Positions 17,254 through 24,530 of a stretch of DNA of 64,000 nucleotides are shown one piece after another. The position numbers and the translations under genes were made by a program. The stretch is taken from contig NZ_CP050022.2 in assembly GCF_011602485.2 (NCBI RefSeq), positions 3,058,001 to 3,122,000 of the forward strand, read 5' to 3'. The notes beneath the pieces were generated by a model. The model made no database searches. It had not been told where the DNA came from and saw only the letters and a list, made by a program, of their open reading frames with translations. Positions within the stretch are counted from its first letter, which is position 1, and every line of letters starts with the position of its first letter. The stretch is from Bradyrhizobium sp. 1(2017) (GTDB taxonomy: Bacteria; Pseudomonadota; Alphaproteobacteria; Rhizobiales; Xanthobacteraceae).

Positions 17254-18600
17254 TTAATCGCCTGCGTCGGCGCCGCGGACGGCATAGGTGCCGCGTTTCG
17301 GTCCACCGAAGCGCAAGAGCGCGAGAATCGAAGGATCAACTCCGGTCCGCCGGCGACAGAGCACGTTGAGCGCGATGGTCGCAAGCGCCAGCGACACCGT
17401 GGCGGAGATCGCCGCGCCAAGCACGCCGAGCCAGGGAATCAGTACGAGAAATCCGACCAGCCGCAAGGCCACGTTCGCCGCGACGACGGGGACATAGATG
17501 CGCTCATGGCCGGTGAGCTGCAAGATCGCCGCAGACGGGCCGCCCGCTGCCTGAAACGCCGTTCCGATCGCCAGCACGATCAGGACCCCGTGCTGCGCGG
17601 CGAAATGAGGCCCGAACAGGTTGAGAAGATAGGGCCCGCCAATCCAGATCAGGAAGAGGCCGCTGATCACGCAAAGCCCGGTCACTTCCGCCATCAGCTG
17701 CAATGTCCGCTCGAACTCCTGATGGTTCTTGCTGAAGTACAGCGAAGGAAGCCGGCGCGCCCCGAAACTGTACAGCGCGGCCGACAGCATGGCGAAGATG
17801 TTGGCAAGACGCGAGGCGGCGAAATAGATTCCGGCGGTCGCCGGATCCAGCATCCAGTAAACCAGAATGACGTCGAAATACTGGTTCGCGGCTTCGAGGA
17901 CGGACGCAATCCAGAAATGCAGCGCGCTCGATCTCCAGCGGGACGGCTCGGTTCGTGCCGCCGTATCGCGGAGATCCGGCAGAGCCCGCGCAATCGAAAT
18001 GACCTGTGCAATCAAGCCAGCCGACATTACGATCGTCATCACGGCAAACAGTTCGGCGGGATCGAGCCGTCCATGGCCGAACATGAATGCGAGCAGGAAC
18101 AGGACGACGCCGAGCCGCCAGAAGAACTCCCTGTTTCCTTCCCCCATGAGGATGCTGACCAGCGAGCGCGCAATCTGGCTGCCCAGCATCAGCCCCGCAT
18201 TCACGGCGGTATAGGCGGACACGGCGAGGATCAGCAGCCACCAGTCCCCCTTCATGTACGCCGCGACCGCGATGGCACCGATCACGATCAGCATCGCGAC
18301 CGAGGAAATCTTCAGGCTCGATAGCAGCACACCCTTGGTGAGATCGGGCCGATTTCCCACCTGATACTCGTTCAGGAAGCGCACCAGGAGCGCTTCCTGG
18401 CCGACCAGGCCCACGACCGATGCGATCTGGGCGACCGAAAGCCAGGTCGCAAAGATGCCGAACCCATCTGGCGACATCGTCCGCGCGGCGAGCGAGAACA
18501 ATGCAAACGCAAGCGCGCCGCTACCAACCTTGAGAAGGATGGTCCCGGCGACACCGCGCGTCACATCGCGCCGCATGAACTGGATGATGGATTGGATCAT
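17254..18600 (-). CDS. Wzx-type polysaccharide flippase
   Basis: 448 aa with 12-14 hydrophobic helices and no extracytoplasmic domain. The N-terminus has GTILLKVGSGALAFALFSLA followed by ARTMSPDGFGIFATWLS, and the C-terminal half has ILQLTGHERIYVPVVAANVA; both are typical of the MOP/PST flippase family. It moves lipid-linked repeat units from the cytoplasmic to the periplasmic leaflet. ATG 18600 is taken as start because the conserved first helix follows; an in-frame upstream extension has no family similarity, and no strong ribosome site is visible (GGAGAG lies 16 bases upstream). It converges on the chain-length gene with 44 bp between stops. Confidence 0.88.
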   Translation of the reverse strand: MIQSIIQFMRRDVTRGVAGTILLKVGSGALAFALFSLAARTMSPDGFGIFATWLSVAQIASVVGLVGQEALLVRFLNEYQVGNRPDLTKGVLLSSLKISSVAMLIVIGAIAVAAYMKGDWWLLILAVSAYTAVNAGLMLGSQIARSLVSILMGEGNREFFWRLGVVLFLLAFMFGHGRLDPAELFAVMTIVMSAGLIAQVISIARALPDLRDTAARTEPSRWRSSALHFWIASVLEAANQYFDVILVYWMLDPATAGIYFAASRLANIFAMLSAALYSFGARRLPSLYFSKNHQEFERTLQLMAEVTGLCVISGLFLIWIGGPYLLNLFGPHFAAQHGVLIVLAIGTAFQAAGGPSAAILQLTGHERIYVPVVAANVALRLVGFLVLIPWLGVLGAAISATVSLALATIALNVLCRRRTGVDPSILALLRFGGPKRGTYAVRGADAGD

Positions 18601-19064
18601 GGAGGCTAAAGGGCAACTCTCCCCTGAGGAGATACGTTCCGATACCGGCGCCAGCCTAGCATGCCGAAAAATCGCGAGTGTTAATGAGCGGCTGTGAGGA
18701 TGTTGCCGGCCAGAACGACGTCGCAGCTCGGTCGGTTGGTTCACGGTGGTACATCGCCGTCTCCATTGTCCCAGATCAAGCAAAGCCCGGTTCGACCGAA
18801 TGGCGGCACAGGGCTGCATTGACGGCCGAAGGAAAACGATCGGCCGTTTGAGTGCGGAATGGCCGGCCGGAATGGCCGCCGATCTGCCAAAGCGCGAACT
18901 TTGCAGAGCCTGCCGAGCAAAGTCCGTGCCGGGACATCGCTGGTTCCGATCGGTCTTCTGGTTCATTAACCTCGATTGCCGGAAATGATCGCTTTCGGCC
19001 CTGCGATGCGACATCAGGCGAGAAAATTGCACGTGGAGCCACGTTAATCGTGGGGACCTGGACC
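18601..19064. other. 464-bp divergent intergenic region
   Basis: Between the flippase and oxidoreductase genes. No credible gene, repeat family or terminator was seen, only short GC-rich near-repeats (GGAATGGCCG at 18856 and 18869). Presumably holds two divergent promoters. Confidence 0.6.
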
Positions 19065-20288
19065 ATGACGTCGGACAGAACCGTGACCGAGCCGCTCGCC
19101 GCTGCCGGAAGCGCGACGATCGCCGCGGACATCGCGATCGTCGGCGGCGGTCTTGCGGGATCGCTGGCGGCAGCTGTTCTTGCGCGTGCAGGGCATCGCG
19201 TGGCTCTGATCGACAAGCGTGCAGTCTATCCGGATGAGTTCCGGGTCGAGAAAATCGGAGGCCCTCAGCTGGAGACATTCCGCAGGCTGGGCTTCATCCG
19301 CGGCCTCGAAAGCGCCGCCTGTCCATACGACCGCGTGCTCAACATCAGGGAAGGCAAGGTGGTCGATGTCAGCGTCGGCCAGGCCTATGGGCTTCCCTAT
19401 GCCGATCTCGTCGCCATGGCGCGCGGCCAGTTGCCCGATCCATCCAGCCTGATCGTCGACGAGGTCACTGCGATCAACTGCAGCGACGACGCCCAGCATC
19501 TCGAGCTTGCCTCCGGACGGCGCGTCACTGCGCGCCTCGTGGTTCTGGCCACGGGCATGGCAGGAGTTCTCGGCTACAAGCTCGGCATCAGGCGGCGCGT
19601 GCTGGCCGCGGGCCACTCGGTTTCGTTCGGATTCACGATCGCCCGCCGCGACGGCGCGCCGTTCGATTTCAAGGCGCTGACCTGTTACGGCGAGCGCACG
19701 GCGGACGGCGTTGACTACCTCAGCCTGTTTCCGGTGCGCGCGGGTATGCGGGCGAACCTCTTCATGTTCCGCGATCCGACCGATCCGATCATGCGCGAGC
19801 TGCGCCGCGAGACGGAAGCGACGGTTCTGCGCCTGCTGCCGGGATTGCAGACCTATCTCGGCGATTTCCACGTGGTTGACCGGATACAGAACTGGGTCAT
19901 GGACCTCTCCGTCGTCGAGGGACACCTTCGGCCCGGCGTCGTGCTGATTGGTGATGCCTTCCAGACCAACTGTCCCGCCGCAGGAACCGGCGTCGCCCGC
20001 CTGCTGACGGACGTCGAACGTCTTTGCACCGAATATGCACCGCGGTGGCTCACGACGCTTGGCATGAGCCGAGAGAAGATCTCGGAGTTCTATTCCGATC
20101 GCGACAAGGTTGCGGCAGACCAGCAATCATTGAAGATGGCGCGATTCCGCCAGGCCCTGACCTCGCGCAACGATCTCGGCTGGGACGTGCGCCGACGGCT
20201 GCACTTCCTGCGGCGTAGCCTCACCCATCGCGTCGATCAGATGCGGCCAGGCTGGCTCGCGCAGGTCCGCAGTGCACTTCGGGCCTGA
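19065..20288 (+). CDS. FAD-dependent oxidoreductase (PHBH/halogenase-like fold)
   Basis: 407 aa. The N-terminal dinucleotide-binding motif (about residues 22-50) is DIAIVGGGLAGSLAAAVLAR, with G-x-G-x-x-G. A second FAD contact reads GVVLIGDAFQTNCPAAGTGV (the G-D motif). The fold is that of PHBH-type hydroxylases, halogenases and geranylgeranyl reductases; the halogenase W-x-W-x-I-P motif was not seen. ATG 19065 is chosen because the conserved beta-strand starts 20 residues later; GGGGAC lies 8 bases upstream. Such proteins recur in rhizobial exopolysaccharide clusters, where they may modify the lipid carrier or a sugar; the substrate is not known. It converges on the acyltransferase gene with 28 bp between. 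Confidence 0.8.
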   Translation: MTSDRTVTEPLAAAGSATIAADIAIVGGGLAGSLAAAVLARAGHRVALIDKRAVYPDEFRVEKIGGPQLETFRRLGFIRGLESAACPYDRVLNIREGKVVDVSVGQAYGLPYADLVAMARGQLPDPSSLIVDEVTAINCSDDAQHLELASGRRVTARLVVLATGMAGVLGYKLGIRRRVLAAGHSVSFGFTIARRDGAPFDFKALTCYGERTADGVDYLSLFPVRAGMRANLFMFRDPTDPIMRELRRETEATVLRLLPGLQTYLGDFHVVDRIQNWVMDLSVVEGHLRPGVVLIGDAFQTNCPAAGTGVARLLTDVERLCTEYAPRWLTTLGMSREKISEFYSDRDKVAADQQSLKMARFRQALTSRNDLGWDVRRRLHFLRRSLTHRVDQMRPGWLAQVRSALRA

Positions 20289-20316
20289 GTCTCGCGGCCG
20301 TCTCGCCTCGCGCTCA

Positions 20317-21453
20317 TCAGCGCGTCGGCGTCGAGGTGCGGGGCGGCAGGAGCTTGAACTCCAACATGCGCTTGGCGGCCAGTTTGAGCCAGGGAGCCTG
20401 CTCCAGCGCGAACAACGCCACGGCACCTGCGGTGCTGCCGGCCTGCGCGACTGCCCACATCGGCGACGGCCGACCGCCGAACAGCTTCTTGTACGGCTCG
20501 TCGCCAATGGTGAAATCGAGCATCTGGTCGCCGCGTTCGATGCAATCTCTCGCCACCTGTTCGAACATCAGCGCACCCAGCGACTGGCTCTTGTAGCCGG
20601 CGATGTCGAAGGCGCTCATGATGACGTGGAATGTGCCCTGATGGCACAATCCGAGTACGGCGGCGATCACGTCGCCGTCCATCTTCATGGCATAAAGGCG
20701 CACGAAGGAGCCAAGGCCGCGGAGCGCCACGTCAGCATAGAAGCCGAAATATTCGGGGCGCTGAAGCAGGTCACCGTCGCCCTGCGATTGAAACCGCGGA
20801 CCGCGAAACTTCTTCATCACTTTCAGCGCCTCGAGGGTTGAGGCTTCGTCGTTGCAGCATGAGAAGCTCAACGCGCCTTTCTTCTGGAGCTGGCGGTATT
20901 TCTTCGCGAGCTCCTTCTGATAGGAGCGATCCATCGCACTGGTCCGCCATTGCTCGAACGGCGCGATCAGAACGGTCGCATAGGCATTGGTATCCATCGA
21001 GACGCGGCGCGGCGCGGCTAGGAGGCTCTCGACCGGAAGCCGTCCGTCCGGGAGCTTGGTCATTCGAAGCAGGTCGAAAGGGCGCAGGAGGGCTCGAAGC
21101 TCGGTGCACGCGCTCTCATCAGCGAGCAGTTGCGAAAACACTCCCGGGCCGCAAACCGGCGTCAGATAGTCGGAAACGCGGAGGTCGGCGAATTCGATGG
21201 TTCGTATCGGACCACGCCGGATCCGCAGCAGGGGCAGCAGCATCGCAAGCGCGCGCGTCGCGCGATGGCGGACCACGACGACGAGAGGTGTTGCCCCCGC
21301 ATGAGGCGCCAGCCGGGCGTAGAGGCTGTGCAGCCAGAGTGGATGCTGGAACGCGGTGGCGGCGGAGTTGCCGAACAGCTCAGCGTATTCCGGGGACAGA
21401 AAATCGAACGCCTGTTCGATGGCGATATCGAACGTGCTGCTGGAACTGTTCAT
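20317..21453 (-). CDS. CelD/BcsL-type GNAT acyltransferase
   Basis: 378 aa. It has the double-GNAT layout of the CelD/FemAB-like family: the N-terminal region with FQHPLWLHSLYARLAP, and the C-terminal domain with MDRSYQKELAKKYRQLQKKG and LRGLGSFVRLYAMKMDGDVI. The end of that domain has MLDFTIGDEPYKKLFGG, which is diagnostic of the family. These proteins sit in cellulose and exopolysaccharide loci and probably acylate the polymer or its precursor with an acyl-CoA donor in the cytoplasm. ATG 21453 is preferred to an upstream TTG (21459). It is divergent from the ligase gene, the gap holding a structured leader. Confidence 0.85.
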   Translation of the reverse strand: MNSSSSTFDIAIEQAFDFLSPEYAELFGNSAATAFQHPLWLHSLYARLAPHAGATPLVVVVRHRATRALAMLLPLLRIRRGPIRTIEFADLRVSDYLTPVCGPGVFSQLLADESACTELRALLRPFDLLRMTKLPDGRLPVESLLAAPRRVSMDTNAYATVLIAPFEQWRTSAMDRSYQKELAKKYRQLQKKGALSFSCCNDEASTLEALKVMKKFRGPRFQSQGDGDLLQRPEYFGFYADVALRGLGSFVRLYAMKMDGDVIAAVLGLCHQGTFHVIMSAFDIAGYKSQSLGALMFEQVARDCIERGDQMLDFTIGDEPYKKLFGGRPSPMWAVAQAGSTAGAVALFALEQAPWLKLAAKRMLEFKLLPPRTSTPTR

Positions 21454-21569
21454 GCGCAACCAGGGAAACCGGACAATCCGTCAAAATTCGATCGAGCTCG
21501 ATCGGCGCCTTATAGCAGGGTCGTTACAAGCGACACACTGTCGCGGTACGATTTGCGTTAATGCACCGG

Positions 21570-21677
21570 GCCGGAGCTCTTGTCGTTACCAAATCCTTAA
21601 GCTCCGGCATCGTACGAGCCGGAGTGCCGGACATCGACCGCGCTAGCAAATTATTAACCGACCTTAAGGAAGGTCGG
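21570..21677 (+). promoter_or_regulatory. Structured 5' leader with alternative hairpins and a hidden ribosome site
   Basis: Segment 2 (21600-21608) pairs perfectly either with segment 1 (21570-21578, 9 bp) or, through 21602-21608, with segment 3 (21618-21624, 7 bp); the two stems exclude each other. A third hairpin, 21658-21665 with 21670-21677 (8-bp perfect stem, AAGG loop), contains the AAGGAAGG ribosome site in its loop and 3' arm, 4 bases before the ligase ATG at 21682. This resembles attenuator or translational switch architecture. No known riboswitch class is recognised, and transcription through the region is assumed. Confidence 0.45.
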
Positions 21678-21681
21678 ATCC

Positions 21682-22986
21682 ATGGCCAGCCTGCAGACCG
21701 AGGTGGATTCCGGGGCACTCGAGAGCGCGTTCTGGGAGACGCGCAGCGTTGGCGTTGAGAAAATCGCCCGAATTGCAATCAGCTGCTCGATCACCGTCAA
21801 CGTGGTCGCGTCGATGGGCATCTTCAACGCGAAGCTTCTGCCGCCGGAACTGACCTTTGTGCAACAGGCCGTGGCGCTTCTGATGTGGGGCGTCCTCATC
21901 TACGCAAGTGCATTCGTGCGTCCGCGTCTGCGGCTGCAGCTCAATCCCGATCTGATCGTACTGCTCGCTTTCTACGCCTTCGCCGTCTTCTCCGTGTTCT
22001 GGTCGAGCCTGAGCGCGGCAGCGCTCATGAAGAGTGCCGCGCTCGCGATGACGACCTTCGGCGCATTCTGCCTCGTCACCCGCATCGACATCGACGAGGT
22101 CGTGAAGGCCACGTCCCATGGGCTCTTCATTCTGGTTGCCGCATCGGCATTCTGTGCGCTCGCCGTCCCCGATATCGGGATCGACCAGACATGGATGCAC
22201 AGCGGCCAATGGCAGGGTGTCTATGAATCGAAGCAGACGCTCGGCTTCGTCGGCGCATATCTGATGTTCTTTGCCTGCTATCGCATGATGACGGGACAGG
22301 GCTGGCTGGCCTTCCTCGTGGTGTTCCTTCTGGCCTCGACGTGCGTCCTGGCGTCGGAATCGCGCGGTGCCGGTGCCGTTGCCCTGGCCGCCTGCGCACT
22401 GCTCGTGACCTCGATGTGGTCGGTTGGCTGCATGAGGGTCTATACGATCCTGCCGTTCGTGATGTGCATTCTGGCCGGTATCCTGTTTCTCTATTTTTAC
22501 GTCACGGGATACGACGCCATCCATGTCGGCGACGCGAGCATCAATTTCACCGAGCGGACGTTCATCTGGCACTACGCCATCAGCCAATTCAATGACGCGC
22601 CGTTGCTCGGATTCGGAATCAACGGCTTCTGGACGGTCCCGTCGATCTACGATTACTTCGAGCAGAACCACGGCTGGGTGCTCGACAATTATCACAGCGG
22701 TTACATCGCGATCCTGATGGAAACCGGATTTCTGGGATATGTGCTGTTCGCCGCCAGCGTCCTTCTGTTCTCGAACAAGATGCTGCATCTGATTTCGACG
22801 CGATCCATCGATCGGTCGCACTGCGCCCTCATCATCGGATTTGTCGTCCTCAGCTTTCAGACCAATTTCACCGAGACGACGTTTCTTCGCTCGACGATGT
22901 TCACGTCGGTGCTCCTGGTGTCCTTCCTCCTCGCAACGTGCAGGCCGGTGCCGGAGCTTCAGTCGCTGGAGACGGATGCGAGATGA
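21682..22986 (+). CDS. O-antigen ligase/polymerase family protein (ExoQ-like)
   Basis: 434 aa with about ten transmembrane helices. The large periplasmic loop and conserved block are visible: ESRGAGAVALAACALLVTSM, then FTERTFIWHYAISQFNDAPL followed by LGFGINGFW, and NYHSGYIAILMETGFLGYVL with the family's conserved loop His. In Wzx/Wzy systems this protein polymerises repeat units in the periplasm (ExoQ in rhizobia); ligase is the alternative reading. AAGGAAGG precedes the ATG. Its stop overlaps the start of the GH5 gene (ATGA), so polymerisation and a glycanase are coupled. The upstream leader may regulate translation. Confidence 0.87.
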   Translation: MASLQTEVDSGALESAFWETRSVGVEKIARIAISCSITVNVVASMGIFNAKLLPPELTFVQQAVALLMWGVLIYASAFVRPRLRLQLNPDLIVLLAFYAFAVFSVFWSSLSAAALMKSAALAMTTFGAFCLVTRIDIDEVVKATSHGLFILVAASAFCALAVPDIGIDQTWMHSGQWQGVYESKQTLGFVGAYLMFFACYRMMTGQGWLAFLVVFLLASTCVLASESRGAGAVALAACALLVTSMWSVGCMRVYTILPFVMCILAGILFLYFYVTGYDAIHVGDASINFTERTFIWHYAISQFNDAPLLGFGINGFWTVPSIYDYFEQNHGWVLDNYHSGYIAILMETGFLGYVLFAASVLLFSNKMLHLISTRSIDRSHCALIIGFVVLSFQTNFTETTFLRSTMFTSVLLVSFLLATCRPVPELQSLETDAR

Positions 22987-24005
22987 CCGCCATCCGAGCC
23001 CCATGGTCGCGAGGCTTCAGGCTTGTCGCGGCGGCATTCGTCCTTGCGTCGCTCTCCGCCGCCCACGGGACCGAGCAGGCAGCTGCCCGTAACGTTCCGA
23101 AACTCGGGCGTGGCATCAACATTCTCGGTTATGACGGAATCTGGGATGGCGGTCGGAACGCGCCATTCCGCCTGGACAATCTGGCGACGATCAAGAAGGC
23201 CGGGTTCGCGCACGTCAGGATCAACTTCTTCGGCTTCAAGTTCATGGGCCCCGAGAACGTCCTGGACGAGATCGTGCTGAGGCGGCTCGATGCCGTCATC
23301 GAGGAAGTCCTCGCGAGGGGGCTCATTCCCATCGTCGACGAACACGATACGCACATCTGCCAGCGCGACGTTTCCGAATGCGCTCCGAAGCTCAGGGCGT
23401 TTTGGCGGCAGATCGCCGAGCGATACGCCGGTAGGTATCCCGAACTCGTCTTCGAGATCCTGAACGAGCCGGGCGGGCTAATGACGTCGTCCAGCTGGAA
23501 TACGCTCCTCAATGAATGCCTCGAGATCGTCCGTCGCACCAATCCGGAGAGGCCGGTCATCGCCGCCGTTCTCAATATCGATGAGATCCCCATCGACGAA
23601 CTGGCTCTGCCGGCCGACGACCGGAACCTGATCGTGACGTTTCACTACTACGCGCCGATACGATTCACGCATCAGGGCGCGCCGTGGTCGCAGACATTTT
23701 CGCGGATCGGGCCGCTGGATTGGGGCAGCGCGGACGACGAAGCGAACGCTGCCGCCGACTTCAGGAAGGTGAGCGTCTGGGCGGAGAAGGAAAAGCGTCC
23801 GATCTATCTCGGCGAATTCGGAGTGTATGAGCGGGCGCCATCCGACGGTCGCCTGAGATATTTGTCATTCGTGGCGAGAAGCGCCGACAGGCTTGGCTGG
23901 TCATGGGCCTATTGGCAGTTCGATCATGACTTCGCGGCCTTCGACAGCGCTCGTCAGGCCTGGAAACCGGACATCCTGCGCGCCCTGATCCCGCCGCAGC
24001 GTTGA
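22983..24005 (+). CDS. Exported GH5-family glycoside hydrolase
   Basis: 340 aa. An N-terminal signal peptide (MTAIRAPWSRGFRLVAAAFV, cleavage near residue 30) is followed by a (beta/alpha)8 barrel starting GRGINILGYDGIW. Catalytic acid/base E162 lies in FEILNEP and nucleophile E278 in YLGEFGVYE; WSWAYWQFD near the end is typical of family 5 endoglucanases. Length is normal. It presumably trims or releases the exopolysaccharide in the periplasm. The start overlaps the ligase stop by 4 bp (ATGA), showing co-translation. The specific linkage cleaved is not predictable. Confidence 0.9.
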   Translation: MTAIRAPWSRGFRLVAAAFVLASLSAAHGTEQAAARNVPKLGRGINILGYDGIWDGGRNAPFRLDNLATIKKAGFAHVRINFFGFKFMGPENVLDEIVLRRLDAVIEEVLARGLIPIVDEHDTHICQRDVSECAPKLRAFWRQIAERYAGRYPELVFEILNEPGGLMTSSSWNTLLNECLEIVRRTNPERPVIAAVLNIDEIPIDELALPADDRNLIVTFHYYAPIRFTHQGAPWSQTFSRIGPLDWGSADDEANAAADFRKVSVWAEKEKRPIYLGEFGVYERAPSDGRLRYLSFVARSADRLGWSWAYWQFDHDFAAFDSARQAWKPDILRALIPPQR

Positions 24006-24324
24006 AGCGATCGCGCTGGCCTTCACGGCTCTCCTGCACGCCGCTGGCTCTATGACACGAGGAACGTCGCCGGTGGCGGAGAGGGTGACATTCCGCGCAG
24101 TGTCTCCGCCGCAACAGTATGTGGATATCGGATGCTCTGGTTCCGCTCCGAGGCCATCCTGCTTCGTCCTGGAGCGCGCGAGGAAGAGTCCAAATCGCAC
24201 CAACCGGGTTTGCGATTTCAGTGACGGGCCGGAAGAGCCGGTGCAGGAAATACCCGCATGAGCGATACGCAACCTATTCGACTCGATCGAATATCTGGCA
24301 CGTAGTGACATCGCGTCGTCCGGC

Positions 24325-24338
24325 TTCTGCATGCAGAA
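24325..24338. promoter_or_regulatory. 14-bp perfect palindrome TTCTGCATGCAGAA
   Basis: Fully symmetric site 193 bp upstream of the receptor ATG, just before tandem TTAGAA repeats. Possible operator of a dimeric regulator. The TTCT...AGAA outer arms are reversed relative to the rhizobial ICE order (TTAGAA...TTCTAA). Confidence 0.35.
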
Positions 24339-24342
24339 CGAT

Positions 24343-24359
24343 GATTAGAACGATTAGAA
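24343..24359. repeat. Direct repeat GATTAGAA x2, 9-bp period
   Basis: GATTAGAA at 24343-24350 and again at 24352-24359, followed by ATAGAAAG. Each copy holds TTAGAA, the half-site of the rhizobial iron-control element. Possible cluster of half-sites. Confidence 0.35.
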
Positions 24360-24437
24360 AATAGAAAGATTCAAAATTCGAGCGGCGACTTCGACGCCGA
24401 CAGCGATCGTTCAATCGCGACGGTTTGTCGTGCAGCC

Positions 24438-24452
24438 TTAGACAGCTTCTAG
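24438..24452. promoter_or_regulatory. Candidate Irr/ICE iron-control box
   Basis: TTAGAC-AGC-TTCTAG matches 10 of 12 positions of the palindrome TTAGAA-N3-TTCTAA that I recall as the core of the Irr-bound iron control element in Bradyrhizobium and relatives. It is centred about 85 bp before the receptor start, a position compatible with control of that promoter. Outer consensus T/A positions are not matched. Confidence 0.45.
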
Positions 24453-24530
24453 CTCCCAATCCCTTCTCGGACCACCCTCCTATGTTAGGAAGCGCGGGGA
24501 CGTGCTTGCCAGTGGAATTGGGGTGCAGGA

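Larger units (their letters stand above)
24006..24530. other. 525-bp region before the siderophore receptor
   Basis: No credible gene. The last 210 bp are AT-richer and carry a 14-bp palindrome, tandem TTAGAA repeats and a possible Irr/ICE-type site, each listed separately. This is the likely promoter and iron-control region of the receptor. Confidence 0.6.

Noticed and set aside
16549..18324. 591-codon plus-strand frame
   Set aside because: Runs through the end of the chain-length gene in another frame and antisense through the flippase; no family features.
18601..19278. 226-residue N-terminal extension of the flippase
   Set aside because: No similarity to the family, overlaps the oxidoreductase start on the other strand; the first conserved helix begins at ATG 18600.
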